Source: Salinivibrio proteolyticus
GTDB lineage: Bacteria; Pseudomonadota; Gammaproteobacteria; Enterobacterales; Vibrionaceae
Assembly: GCF_001996165.1 (NCBI RefSeq)
Contig: NZ_MUFP01000003.1
Coordinates: 174,589 to 208,779, forward strand
Direction of reading: 5' to 3'
DNA length: 34,191 bases
The notes under the pieces were generated by a model. It had not been told where the DNA came from. It worked only from the letters and a program-made list of their open reading frames with translations, and ran no database searches. Made by a program: the position numbers and the translations under genes. Shown here one piece after another: positions 1 through 8,708 of the stretch (its first letter is position 1; the number at the start of each line of letters is the position of its first letter).

Positions 1-1488
1 GCATTACTTGCGGTTCTCGATACTCGCAGTCGTCAGACACCCGTGACTGAGATTGAAACCTTTCAGGCCCCTGAGAGTGCTCGCATCGTACTGCGTGCTG
101 AGCAGGCTGTGGATTTTGATTATCAGCAGCAAGGAAAGGTGTTGACCATTCGCGTCTCTGCGGCAAAAAAAGCGCCTTCTGCGACGGCCTTAGCGCAAAA
201 AGGGGCGGCGATCTCGATTAACTTCCAAGACATTCCGGTTCGTACCGTGTTGCAGCTGATTGCTGAGCAGAATGATTTTAACCTTGTGACTTCGGACTCG
301 GTGCAAGGCAATATCACCATGCGCATTGATGGTGTGCCTTGGCAAGATGTATTGGATGTGATTTTGCGTGTTAAGGGACTGGATAAGCGCCAACGGGGAC
401 AAGTGATGCTCGTTGCCCCGAGCGTTGAGCTGATGGCACAAGAAAAGCAAGCACTCGAAATGCGTCAGCAGGCCGATGCCTTACTGCCTCTGACCTCAGA
501 AGTCCTCACGGTGAACTATGCCAAAGCCAGTGATATCGCCGCACTGATTAAAGGTCAAGGCGAAGGGGTCAGCTTACTGTCTCCTCGCGGGGCGGTTTCC
601 TTGGATGAGCGAACCAATGCATTGATCATTAAGGATAATCAAAAGAATCTAGCCCGCATTCGCACCTTGGTCCGCCACTTGGATGTGCCGGTGAAGCAAG
701 TTGAAATTGAGGCGCGGATTGTCACGGTTGAAGAGGGGTCTGTCGATGAGCTGGGGGTGCGCTGGGGGATTTTAAATCGCAACGGCTCAACCAGTATCGG
801 CTCTTCGATAGAAAGTAACCTGATGTGGGACCGTAACATGTACAATTCCGATGATGAGGCATTAACCGGATCGGGCAATGATTCTCTGCCGGTGGACAAT
901 TTTTTGAATGTGAATTTGGCCGCCTCCAACCCTGCCGCGTCAAGTCTGGCCCTGCAAGTGGCTAAATTGGGCAGTGATTTATTGCTCGATCTCGAGTTAT
1001 CGGCGCTGGAAAGCGAAAACAAAGCAGAAATTGTATCGAGCCCGCGCTTAATCACCACCAATAAAAAAGCGGCGTATATTGAACAGGGTACAGAGTTACC
1101 TTATCTCGAAGCCTCCTCCAGCGGTGCCGTGGCGGTATCGTTTAAAAAAGCGGTACTCAGCCTTACCGTGACGCCCCAAATTACCCCAGATAACGAGTTA
1201 GTGCTGGATTTGAAAGTCACTCAAGATATGCCGGAGAAGTCGGTGGTGGCAGGCAAAGGGGAGGCCATGTCGATCAGCACCAAGCGCATTAATACGCAGG
1301 TATTGGCGCGAAATGGTGAAACGGTCGTGCTGGGAGGGATCTTCCAACACACCATGATTAACAAAGAAACCAAGGTGCCATTACTCGGAGATATTCCGCT
1401 GTTTGGAAATCTGTTCAAACACCGTCTGAAAGATCATGCAAAACGCGAGCTTCTGATCTTTGTGACCCCTAAAATCGTCACAGGGTAG
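1..1488 (+). CDS. pilQ: Type IV pilus secretin PilQ, 5'-truncated by the window edge
   Basis: Outer-membrane secretin ring through which type IV pili extend and, in competent Vibrio, DNA is taken up. The frame is open from base 1, so the gene begins upstream; the GTG at 43 is internal. About 496 codons are visible against roughly 570 in Vibrio PilQ, so the missing part is the signal peptide and most of the AMIN domain. Visible are a secretin/TonB short N-terminal domain (ISINFQDIPVRTVLQLI, near base 211), a NolW-like secretin N domain (VNYAKASDIAALI, near base 511) and the C-terminal secretin domain from about base 700, ending with the family hallmark VPLLGDIPLFGNLFK and a terminal LLIFVTPKIV strand. 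The next gene is aroK, the usual pilQ/hofQ-aroK junction of gammaproteobacteria. The call is near certain; only the N-terminus is unknown. Confidence 0.96.
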   Translation, partial: ALLAVLDTRSRQTPVTEIETFQAPESARIVLRAEQAVDFDYQQQGKVLTIRVSAAKKAPSATALAQKGAAISINFQDIPVRTVLQLIAEQNDFNLVTSDSVQGNITMRIDGVPWQDVLDVILRVKGLDKRQRGQVMLVAPSVELMAQEKQALEMRQQADALLPLTSEVLTVNYAKASDIAALIKGQGEGVSLLSPRGAVSLDERTNALIIKDNQKNLARIRTLVRHLDVPVKQVEIEARIVTVEEGSVDELGVRWGILNRNGSTSIGSSIESNLMWDRNMYNSDDEALTGSGNDSLPVDNFLNVNLAASNPAASSLALQVAKLGSDLLLDLELSALESENKAEIVSSPRLITTNKKAAYIEQGTELPYLEASSSGAVAVSFKKAVLSLTVTPQITPDNELVLDLKVTQDMPEKSVVAGKGEAMSISTKRINTQVLARNGETVVLGGIFQHTMINKETKVPLLGDIPLFGNLFKHRLKDHAKRELLIFVTPKIVTG

Positions 1489-1496
1489 GTTAGGTG

Positions 1497-1526
1497 TTGC
1501 CAAAGGGGCCACTGTCCTGAGATAAT
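1497..1526 (+). promoter_or_regulatory. Candidate sigma70 promoter for aroK-aroB-damX
   Basis: TTGCCA (1497-1502), an 18-base spacer and GATAAT (1521-1526) lie just after the pilQ stop and about 108 bases before the aroK start. The match is 5/6 at each hexamer. A 7-base inverted repeat (GATAATT at 1521, AATTATC at 1543) overlaps the -10 element. The promoter is inferred by eye. Confidence 0.4.
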
Positions 1527-1633
1527 TTTTAGTCTGATCACGAATTATCTGTGAGGAATTGGCGCCTCGGGCTTTTCTACATCAAGCCTGCGGGCGGTGT
1601 TGTTTTATTTAACCGCGCGTAAAATTGCTTAAA

Positions 1634-2152
1634 ATGGCTGAAAAACGAAATATCTTTTTGGTAGGCCCTATGGGGGCTGGTAAAAGCACAATTGGTCGTC
1701 ATCTCGCTCAACAACTTCACATGGAATTTTATGATTCTGACTCAGTGATTGAAGATCGAACTGGAGCAGACATTGCATGGGTGTTCGACGTTGAGGGAGA
1801 AGAAGGTTTTCGTCAACGTGAAGAGAACGTGATTAACGACCTGACTGAGAAGCAAGGTATCGTGCTAGCGACCGGCGGCGGCTCTATCATGAGTAAAGAA
1901 AGCCGTAACCGTCTCTCTGCTCGTGGTGTAGTGGTGTACTTAGAAACCACTATCGAGAAGCAGCTGGCGCGTACACAACGCGATAAAAAACGTCCTTTGC
2001 TTCAAACCGATCAACCCCGTGAAGTGTTGGAATCACTCGCGCAAGAGCGCAACCCACTTTATGAAGAAATTGCTGATTATGTGGTGCGTACTGATGATCA
2101 AAGCGCCAAAGTGGTCGCGAATCAAATCATCGAGTTGTTAGAGCAGCACTAA
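1634..2152 (+). CDS. aroK: Shikimate kinase I AroK
   Basis: Cytoplasmic kinase phosphorylating shikimate to shikimate 3-phosphate with ATP, the fifth step of chorismate synthesis. The product of 172 residues is nearly the same length as E. coli AroK and starts with the same [19 protein letters not shown]. The Walker A loop is GPMGAGKS, the shikimate-binding D(S)D motif follows in [10 protein letters not shown], and the GGG motif is ATGGGS. The lid carries RDKKRPLL. I chose the ATG at 1634 rather than the in-frame TTG at 1625 because it reproduces the family N-terminus; there is no strong Shine-Dalgarno for either. aroB follows after 21 bases, so the two are surely co-transcribed. Confidence 0.97.
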   Translation: MAEKRNIFLVGPMGAGKSTIGRHLAQQLHMEFYDSDSVIEDRTGADIAWVFDVEGEEGFRQREENVINDLTEKQGIVLATGGGSIMSKESRNRLSARGVVVYLETTIEKQLARTQRDKKRPLLQTDQPREVLESLAQERNPLYEEIADYVVRTDDQSAKVVANQIIELLEQH

Positions 2153-2173
2153 TCCCAGACACAGGACCCGACC

Positions 2174-3253
2174 ATGGAACGGATAGATGTTCAGTTAGGG
2201 GCGCGTAGCTACCCTATCTCTATCGGCGAAGGGCTGCTGGCAGATGCCAGCTTGTTTGAAAACGTACGTTCGCGTCGGGTTGCTGTGATAAGCAACGAGA
2301 CAGTGATGCCATTATATGGCGAGAAGCTGGTCTCGACGCTTAAGCAGGCAGGGGCACAAGATGTCGCCTGCCTTAGCTTACCCGACGGTGAAGCGTACAA
2401 ATCGCTAGAAACCTTCAATACTATCAACACCTTCCTACTTGAAAATAACTACAATCGCGATGTGGTGCTGGTGGCACTGGGTGGTGGTGTGATTGGTGAT
2501 ATCGTTGGCTTTGCCAGCGCTTGTTATCAACGCGGGGTAGATTTTATTCAAGTTCCCACCACCTTATTGGCGCAGGTTGACTCGTCGGTTGGCGGGAAAA
2601 CGGCCATCAATCATCCTTTGGGTAAAAATATGATTGGTGCGTTTTACCAACCCAAAGCGGTGGTGATTGACACTCAGGTACTCAGCACTCTCCCAGATCG
2701 AGAGTTTGCGGCGGGAATGGCTGAGGTAATCAAATACGGCATTATCGCCGACGCGCCCTTTTTTGACTGGCTCGATAGCGAAATGGCGGCCTTGACCGCC
2801 TTGTCACCCGACGCGTTAAGTTATGCGATTCGTCGCTGCTGTCAAATCAAGGCTGATGTGGTCGCGCAAGATGAAACCGAAGCCGGTGTACGTGCTCTGC
2901 TTAATCTGGGCCACACCTTTGGCCATGCGATCGAAGCGGAGATGGGCTATGGCAACTGGTTACATGGTGAAGCGGTTGCAACGGGCACCGTGCTTGCTGC
3001 CCACACGGCACAGCGTCATGGTTTGCTGGACGAACAAAGTGTGTCCCGCATCACTGCCTTGCTCGAAAAAGCGCAGCTTCCCGTGCACGTCCCTGCCCAG
3101 ATGAACTACGATGCTTTTATTAAGCACATGATGCGTGATAAAAAAGTGCTTTCAGGACAGTTGCGTTTGGTACTGCCAACAGCGATCGGCCAAGCGCAAG
3201 TGGTTGCAGATGTTCCACATCAGCTATTAGCCGATGTGATTGATGCCGGTTAA
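2174..3253 (+). CDS. aroB: 3-dehydroquinate synthase AroB
   Basis: Converts DAHP to 3-dehydroquinate, the second step of the shikimate pathway; needs NAD+ and a divalent metal. The 359-residue product matches the family length. The glycine-rich NAD-binding segment [15 protein letters not shown], the catalytic stretch [19 protein letters not shown], and the metal-binding histidines in [12 protein letters not shown] and WLHGEAVA are all present. The gene lies 21 bases after aroK and 11 bases before damX, within the conserved aroK-aroB-damX-dam cluster. Confidence 0.97.
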   Translation: MERIDVQLGARSYPISIGEGLLADASLFENVRSRRVAVISNETVMPLYGEKLVSTLKQAGAQDVACLSLPDGEAYKSLETFNTINTFLLENNYNRDVVLVALGGGVIGDIVGFASACYQRGVDFIQVPTTLLAQVDSSVGGKTAINHPLGKNMIGAFYQPKAVVIDTQVLSTLPDREFAAGMAEVIKYGIIADAPFFDWLDSEMAALTALSPDALSYAIRRCCQIKADVVAQDETEAGVRALLNLGHTFGHAIEAEMGYGNWLHGEAVATGTVLAAHTAQRHGLLDEQSVSRITALLEKAQLPVHVPAQMNYDAFIKHMMRDKKVLSGQLRLVLPTAIGQAQVVADVPHQLLADVIDAG

Positions 3254-3264
3254 CCATTGAATGC

Positions 3265-4830
3265 ATGACAAACACCTTTGATACCTTGGCCTTGGAGCTG
3301 GAAAGCCAAACCCAGCTCTTATCACGCCTGCAGTTTCTTACCCGCTTTAGCTCTAACCTTATCCAGGTCACCGGTCCGACTGGCGCGGGTAAAACCTGGC
3401 TCAGTGAGCGCTATATGGAGCAATGGGCCGACGCGTCGGTCCACTCCTTATTGGTGTGTCACACGGCACAAAATGATGCACAACGCCGTGCTATTTTGCT
3501 TCGTCAAATTGTCAAAGATGGCGTATTTAATGAGGCCGACCCGCTAGTCGATAGCCTGACGATGATGCTCGGCGACAGTGGGTGCGATGCATTAATTGTC
3601 ATTGATGATGCCCACCGTCTTAGCCCGAATTTATTGTCTGAACTTTGGGCACTGGTTTTACAGGCACAAAACCAAGATCATTGGCGCATCAATGTGGTGC
3701 TTTTTGCGTTGCCCGGAGAGTTGAACAAGTGGCTTCGTCAGGTGTCATATGGCCAAGGCCAAAAGCCGTTAGAGTTAGAAGTCTCGCCCTTAAATGAGGG
3801 GGAGGAAGAAATGTTTATCGATGTGTTGGCGGTGACCCGACGCATTGATGCGACCAAGAAAAAACAATGGCTGGCCAAGTTGGCCAATCAAACCCTCTAT
3901 CCGGGCATGATCATGGGCAAGGACAATCAGGAGACAGGCACAGTGAGTGACGAGAAGAAAAAGCCCTCGCGTAATAAACCCTTTACCATGCTGGTATTGG
4001 CCGTGGTGCTCATGGTCGTGGGTGCTGGTGTGATTTGGTGGTACTTCCCGAGCCAAAGTGATGATCAGTCCTCGGGCATGGTATTGCCAGAAGGGTTAAA
4101 GAATCTTGATGACTTACTCCGCGAACAGCAGGGCGAGCCAGAGAGCGCCGTGACTGCTGGCCAAAGCACCGAGAAAGGCATGGACCAAAACCCAGCCAGT
4201 ACTTCAAACCGCACCAGCCAGTCAGGCTCGGTGACTGAAGATACAGTCTCATTGCCAGAAGAGGTTAATGGCGAAGGCTTGACGGTTGGCCGCGGAGATG
4301 AAGGCAAACGCGTTGTCGTGCCTGATGACGTGGTCGATGCCATGATTGAAGAGCAGGATGCGGGTGGTGATGGTACTGAGGCCGTTGACGAACCCTTGAT
4401 CCCTGAGCTGGCACAAACACCGCCCACACCGGCGGCACCAGACAGCCGTCCAGAGCCTGCTGCTCCTCGCCAAACAGCGCAACCGGAAGCTGCATCTCAG
4501 CCAGCGTCCGCGAACCAGACCTTGCCGTTAGATGCCCAAGCTCTACTGGCGGTGCCTGCACAGCGCTATGCGTTACAGCTGGCCGCCTTACAATCGCGCC
4601 AAGATGCGGTTGATCTGATTGCGAACTATCAACTGGAGGGGCGTGTTCAGGTTTATCAAACTCGCCGTAATGGTGGCACTTGGTACATGGTATTGCTGGG
4701 CGATTATGAGAGTGTCACCGCGGCGCGTCGCGCAGAACTCACGCTGGCCGACAATGTCCGTGCGCTGCAGCCATTCGTGAAATCATTTAGCCAAATTCAC
4801 CGTGAAATCAATCGTGCTAATGGGCAGTAA
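3265..4830 (+). CDS. damX: DamX-type protein: N-terminal AAA ATPase, one membrane helix, C-terminal SPOR domain
   Basis: Probable division-associated bitopic membrane protein at the damX position. Residues 1 to about 215 form an ExeA/GspA-like ATPase with Walker A GPTGAGKT (37-44) and Walker B LIVIDDAH (D114, D115). A single hydrophobic helix spans about 242-261 (MLVLAVVLMVVGAGVIWWYF). A long acidic then Pro/Ala/Gln-rich linker of about 170 residues leads to a SPOR domain at about 433-510 (YALQLAAL, then RNGGTWYMVLLGDY), expected to bind denuded septal peptidoglycan. Known: E. coli DamX has the TM and SPOR parts but no recognisable ATPase. Inferred: cytoplasmic ATP binding coupled to septal wall sensing. 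The lid part of the AAA fold seems short. The start ATG lies 11 bases after aroB. Confidence 0.85.
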   Translation: MTNTFDTLALELESQTQLLSRLQFLTRFSSNLIQVTGPTGAGKTWLSERYMEQWADASVHSLLVCHTAQNDAQRRAILLRQIVKDGVFNEADPLVDSLTMMLGDSGCDALIVIDDAHRLSPNLLSELWALVLQAQNQDHWRINVVLFALPGELNKWLRQVSYGQGQKPLELEVSPLNEGEEEMFIDVLAVTRRIDATKKKQWLAKLANQTLYPGMIMGKDNQETGTVSDEKKKPSRNKPFTMLVLAVVLMVVGAGVIWWYFPSQSDDQSSGMVLPEGLKNLDDLLREQQGEPESAVTAGQSTEKGMDQNPASTSNRTSQSGSVTEDTVSLPEEVNGEGLTVGRGDEGKRVVVPDDVVDAMIEEQDAGGDGTEAVDEPLIPELAQTPPTPAAPDSRPEPAAPRQTAQPEAASQPASANQTLPLDAQALLAVPAQRYALQLAALQSRQDAVDLIANYQLEGRVQVYQTRRNGGTWYMVLLGDYESVTAARRAELTLADNVRALQPFVKSFSQIHREINRANGQ

Positions 4831-4902
4831 AATCCGCTGATTGATGAAACAAAATAAGGTACAATCCGCCCCCTTTCATATCGCGGAGAATGACAAGGGG
4901 CA

Positions 4903-5724
4903 ATGAAAAAGCATCGCGCGTTTCTAAAGTGGGCTGGCGGGAAGTATTCGCTGGTCGATGATATTCGCCGTCATCTTCCCGAAGGGGACACGCTGATCGA
5001 GCCTTTTGTCGGCGCAGGGTCGGTGTTTTTAAACACCGACTACGACCGCTATATCTTGGCTGATATTAATCCCGACTTGATTAATCTCTATAACATTATC
5101 AAACAAACCCCAGCACGGTTTGTCGATGATGCACGCGCCTTTTTCTGTCAAGACTACAATCAAAAAGCGCAATATTTGCAAGTGCGGGAAGACTTTAATG
5201 CCACGCAAGATCCGTATCTTCGCTCGCTCTATTTCTTGTACATGAATCGTCACGGCTTCAATGGCCTGTGCCGTTACAACAAAAAAGGTGGATTTAATGT
5301 TCCCTTTGGGTCTTACAAGAAACCGTACTTCCCTGAAAAAGAGCTGTTCTTTTTTGCAGAAAAAGCACAACGGGCAGAGTTTGTGTGTGAAGGGTATGCG
5401 GAAAGTTTTGCCCGCGCGAAGCTGGGCGACGTGGTGTATTGCGATCCTCCTTATGCGCCTTTAACCGCGACAGCGAATTTTACCACTTATGCCACCAACG
5501 GCTTTACGCTGGATGATCAAGCGTTATTGGCAGAGCATGCAGAGCAGGCAGCGATGGCGGGTGGGATCCCGGTTCTTATTTCAAACCACGACACCCCTTA
5601 TACCCGCCGTTTATATCGTGGTGCGACCTTCAACGTGGTACGAGTCAAACGTACCATTAGCCGTAATGGGAATGGGCGTAATAAAGTGGATGAGCTGTTG
5701 GCACTGTTTGCGCCTCAACCCTAA
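4903..5724 (+). CDS. dam: DNA adenine methylase Dam (GATC)
   Basis: N6-adenine methyltransferase acting on GATC; in Vibrio it guides mismatch repair and is needed for replication control, including that of chromosome II. The 273-residue product has motif X FLKWAGGKYSL, the SAM-binding motif I EPFVGAGS (from residue 33), and the catalytic DPPY at 181-184, the same position as in E. coli Dam. A 72-base gap with a possible TACAAT -10 element (4860-4865) separates it from damX; an AAGGGG stretch precedes the ATG. dam is convergent with a small membrane-protein gene 13 bases downstream, with no obvious terminator between them. Confidence 0.97.
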   Translation: MKKHRAFLKWAGGKYSLVDDIRRHLPEGDTLIEPFVGAGSVFLNTDYDRYILADINPDLINLYNIIKQTPARFVDDARAFFCQDYNQKAQYLQVREDFNATQDPYLRSLYFLYMNRHGFNGLCRYNKKGGFNVPFGSYKKPYFPEKELFFFAEKAQRAEFVCEGYAESFARAKLGDVVYCDPPYAPLTATANFTTYATNGFTLDDQALLAEHAEQAAMAGGIPVLISNHDTPYTRRLYRGATFNVVRVKRTISRNGNGRNKVDELLALFAPQP

Positions 5725-5737
5725 CTGGAAAGCGGCA

Positions 5738-5926
5738 TTAGGTAATCATGCCGACAATGGCAAGCAAGGTCGCGACAAATACACCAATCATCACCACGCC
5801 TATCACGATGTACGCAGCAGGTGAGTCTTGAGCAAAATCGCGTTGACGGTTTTGCTCGGACTGCACACCAAAAAGCGCGGCAATCACACTTTTGATGACG
5901 TCCCAAACGCCTAATTTTGTTGTCAT
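5738..5926 (-). CDS. DUF2970 family small membrane protein
   Basis: Protein of 62 residues of unknown function. It has the DUF2970 pattern: a short N-terminal segment VWDVIKSVIAALFGVQSEQNR with amphipathic character, then a C-terminal transmembrane helix AAYIVIGVVMIGVFVATLLA. The ATG at 5926 is preferred over an upstream in-frame ATG at 5956 because a perfect AGGAGG (complement of 5931-5936) sits 4 bases before it. The gene is convergent with dam and divergent from rpe. DUF2970 assignment is by family pattern from memory; no function is claimed. Confidence 0.8.
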   Translation of the reverse strand: MTTKLGVWDVIKSVIAALFGVQSEQNRQRDFAQDSPAAYIVIGVVMIGVFVATLLAIVGMIT

Positions 5927-6012
5927 GATGCCTCCTTTTTTGTCGCTCTTATCCAACCCTAGTTGGCGGTATGTATTTTGTCAGCTGTTCAGGTAGAAAA
6001 GCGGGATCGAAT

Positions 6013-6041
6013 AAGACAGCGCGAGCGAGATCGGGTAGAAT
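6013..6041 (+). promoter_or_regulatory. Candidate sigma70 promoter for rpe-gph-trpS
   Basis: AAGACA (6013-6018), a 17-base spacer and TAGAAT (6036-6041) end 33 bases before the rpe ATG. The upstream neighbour on this strand ends at 5724, so rpe needs its own promoter, and this is the best match in the gap. Confidence 0.5.
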
Positions 6042-6074
6042 TGCGGCGACTTTTTGGCAAGTGAGGCGACAACT

Positions 6075-6749
6075 ATGACGGATTTTTTGATCGCGCCATC
6101 GATTTTATCAGCAGATTTTGCGCGCTTGGGCGAGGATGTAGAAAAGGTACTCGCCGCGGGTGCAGATGTGATCCACTTTGATGTAATGGATAACCATTAC
6201 GTGCCTAATCTCACCTTTGGCGCGCCGATTTGTCAGGCGCTGCGCGATTACGGCATTACCGCCCCGATTGACGTGCACCTCATGGTTAAGCCGGTTGACC
6301 GCATTATTCCCGACTTCGCCAAAGCTGGCGCCGATATGATAACCTTCCATGCTGAAGCCAGTGACCATATCGATCGCACCTTACAATTGATTAAAGATCA
6401 CGGCATGAAAGCCGGGCTGGTATTTAATCCCGCCACACCACTGCATTATCTTGATTACGTGATGGACAAACTCGACATGATTTTGTTGATGTCCGTGAAT
6501 CCCGGTTTTGGTGGCCAATCGTTTATTCCAAGCACCTTGGATAAACTGCGTGACGTGCGCGCACGTATTGATGCCAGCGGTCGAGACATCCGACTGGAAA
6601 TTGATGGCGGTGTGAAAGCTGACAATATCGCCGAGATTGCCCAAGCAGGGGCAGATATGTTTGTTGCCGGTTCTGCGATTTTTGGGCAACCCGACTATAA
6701 AGCGGCCATTGATGAGATGCGAACCGCGCTTGCAACTGTAAATAGGTAA
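6075..6749 (+). CDS. rpe: Ribulose-phosphate 3-epimerase
   Basis: Interconverts ribulose 5-phosphate and xylulose 5-phosphate in the pentose phosphate pathway. The 224-residue TIM-barrel protein begins [19 protein letters not shown], as in the E. coli enzyme, and shows the metal-site stretch [13 protein letters not shown], the active-site segment [11 protein letters not shown], and the phosphate-binding loops [10 protein letters not shown] and EIDGGVK. The start is the ATG at 6075; an in-frame TTG at 6054 would add seven residues not typical of the family. gph follows after 5 bases, so the pair is translationally linked. Confidence 0.97.
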   Translation: MTDFLIAPSILSADFARLGEDVEKVLAAGADVIHFDVMDNHYVPNLTFGAPICQALRDYGITAPIDVHLMVKPVDRIIPDFAKAGADMITFHAEASDHIDRTLQLIKDHGMKAGLVFNPATPLHYLDYVMDKLDMILLMSVNPGFGGQSFIPSTLDKLRDVRARIDASGRDIRLEIDGGVKADNIAEIAQAGADMFVAGSAIFGQPDYKAAIDEMRTALATVNR

Positions 6750-6754
6750 GTAGT

Positions 6755-7435
6755 ATGAGCCTTCGTTATATTGCCTTCGACCTCGATGGTACCTTGGTCG
6801 ACAGCGTACCGGACTTAACTCAAGCGTTACAGATGATGCTGGCTGACTTGGACATGCCCACCGTGACGGTGGAACAAGTTACAGGTTGGATTGGTAACGG
6901 TGCCGATATTATGATCCGTCGTGCGCTGTCGCGTCGTCATGATTTTGCCACTGACTTGGATGCCGATTTGGTCGCTCGTGCCCGCGAGCGTTTTAACTTC
7001 CACTACGACAATAACGGCCATGAAAAAACCGTGCTGTATCCGGGCGTGAAAGACACCTTGGTCGCGCTGCATCAGCAAGGTTATCAACTGGGTGTCGTGA
7101 CAAACAAACCCGTGGCATTTGTGCCCGCCATCCTAGAAGATTTAGGATTAGCCACCTTGTTTACCGATGTGTTGGGAGGCGATAGCCTACCGACCAACAA
7201 GCCAAACCCAGAAGGGTTGCACCATTTGCGAGACAAGCATGGCTTAACCAATGCACAAATGTTGATGGTCGGTGATTCAAAAAATGACATTTTGGCAGCC
7301 CAGAATGCGGGCATCGCTTCTGTCGGGTTAACCTATGGCTACAACTACGGTGAACCGATTAGCGATAGCCGTCCTGACTATGTGCTGGATTCATTCAGTG
7401 AGCTACAAGCCGTGGTCGCCAGCCACCAAGCATAA
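6755..7435 (+). CDS. gph: Phosphoglycolate phosphatase Gph
   Basis: HAD-superfamily phosphatase that removes 2-phosphoglycolate, partly formed during repair of DNA 3'-phosphoglycolate ends. In 226 residues it carries HAD motif I FDLDGTLVDS at the N-terminus, motif II VVTNKP, and motif III/IV in KPNPEGLHHL and MVGDSKNDILAA. It sits 5 bases after rpe and 60 bases before trpS, the rpe-gph-trpS order also found in E. coli. Confidence 0.95.
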   Translation: MSLRYIAFDLDGTLVDSVPDLTQALQMMLADLDMPTVTVEQVTGWIGNGADIMIRRALSRRHDFATDLDADLVARARERFNFHYDNNGHEKTVLYPGVKDTLVALHQQGYQLGVVTNKPVAFVPAILEDLGLATLFTDVLGGDSLPTNKPNPEGLHHLRDKHGLTNAQMLMVGDSKNDILAAQNAGIASVGLTYGYNYGEPISDSRPDYVLDSFSELQAVVASHQA

Positions 7436-7495
7436 CGATTATATAGCAACATAACTACCGCCCGGTTGGGCAACGCGTAAAGGAACCTAATCATC

Positions 7496-8509
7496 ATGAG
7501 TCAATCTTCAAAACCCATTGTACTGAGTGGTGTGCAGCCCTCGGGTGAACTAAGTATCGGTAACTATCTAGGCGCGCTGCGTCAGTGGGAACAGATGCAA
7601 GATGATTATGACTGCCAATACTGTGTGGTGGATTTGCATGCGATTACCGTTCATCAAGATGCGGATGCGTTACGCGAAGCAACCTTGGATGCGTTGGCGT
7701 TGTGCTTGGCGGTGGGCGTGAGCCCTGAGAAAAGTAACTTGTTTGTACAATCGCACGTGCCAGAGCATGCGCAATTGGGCTGGGTATTGAACTGTTACAC
7801 CCAAATGGGTGAGCTGAACCGTATGACCCAGTTTAAAGACAAATCGCAGCGTCATGCTGAGAATATCAACGCCGGTCTATTTGGGTATCCAGTGCTGATG
7901 GCGGCAGATATTTTGCTGTATCAAACCAATCAAGTGCCTGTAGGTAATGATCAGAAGCAGCACCTAGAGCTTGCCCGTGATATTGCCACGCGCTTTAACA
8001 ATCGTTACGGTGATGTCTTTACCATGCCTGAGCCTTACATTCCTGATGTGAATGCACGGGTGATGAGCCTGCAAGATCCAACCAAGAAAATGTCGAAGTC
8101 GGATGATAATCGTAATAACGTGATTGGTTTGCTCGAAGATCCCAAAGCCATTGCCAAGAAAATCAAACGTGCGGTTACCGACTCGGAAGAGCCACCGCGT
8201 GTCCATTTTGATATCGAGCAAAAGCCAGGTGTCTCTAACTTGCTTGGTTTGCTGTCCGGGGCGACCGGTGAGTCGATTGCCGCACTAGAAAAAGCCTACG
8301 AAGGCAAAATGTATGGCCATCTGAAAAAGGATACTGCTGAAGCGGTGGTGGCGATGCTCGAACCTCTCCAAGCGCGTTATCATGAGTACCGCGCTGATCG
8401 CGCGCTGCTCGACAGTGTGATGCAAAAAGGTGCTGAGCACGCATCGGCACGCGCACAGCAAACCTTGCGTAAAGTGTATGACGCAGTGGGTTTTGTTCCA
8501 CGCGTGTAG
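7496..8509 (+). CDS. trpS: Tryptophanyl-tRNA synthetase
   Basis: Class I aminoacyl-tRNA synthetase charging tRNA-Trp. The 337-residue product has the HIGH-region variant SIGNYLGAL near residue 20 and the KMSKS loop at 198-202. The MAADILLYQ stretch and the [14 protein letters not shown] segment are standard for bacterial TrpS. An AAGGA Shine-Dalgarno lies upstream of the ATG. It is the last gene of the rpe-gph-trpS unit and is followed by a strong intrinsic terminator. Confidence 0.97.
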   Translation: MSQSSKPIVLSGVQPSGELSIGNYLGALRQWEQMQDDYDCQYCVVDLHAITVHQDADALREATLDALALCLAVGVSPEKSNLFVQSHVPEHAQLGWVLNCYTQMGELNRMTQFKDKSQRHAENINAGLFGYPVLMAADILLYQTNQVPVGNDQKQHLELARDIATRFNNRYGDVFTMPEPYIPDVNARVMSLQDPTKKMSKSDDNRNNVIGLLEDPKAIAKKIKRAVTDSEEPPRVHFDIEQKPGVSNLLGLLSGATGESIAALEKAYEGKMYGHLKKDTAEAVVAMLEPLQARYHEYRADRALLDSVMQKGAEHASARAQQTLRKVYDAVGFVPRV

Positions 8510-8528
8510 CACACGAATATGACGGAAT

Positions 8529-8560
8529 AAAAAAGCAGCGGCATAGACCGCTGCTTTTTT
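8529..8560 (+). terminator. Intrinsic terminator after trpS
   Basis: Inverted repeat AAAAGCAGCGG (8531-8541), a 6-base loop, then CCGCTGCTTTT with a run of six T ending at 8560. Perfect stem with A/T flanks; it closes the rpe-gph-trpS unit 20 bases after the trpS stop. Confidence 0.92.
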
Positions 8561-8708
8561 GATCAGACCGGAACCCAACTCTCACTTCTTATAAGTCCAT
8601 CAATAGTAACTGTTTCTGATGCGAGCCAAATCACGCCATTCTGTGTATCCATCGTTAATAATGCGCGCGAAATTCGAGTAATCACTCAAACTACGTGAAG
8701 GAACAGGT

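Noticed and set aside
639-1061. 140-codon open frame on the minus strand inside pilQ
   Set aside because: Lies fully within the conserved secretin coding frame, with no Shine-Dalgarno and a low-complexity Ser/Arg composition typical of antisense shadows.
4065-4561. Four overlapping minus-strand frames opposite the DamX linker
   Set aside because: The linker's Pro/Ala/Gln-rich codons give few stops on the other strand. This explains the frames without genes.
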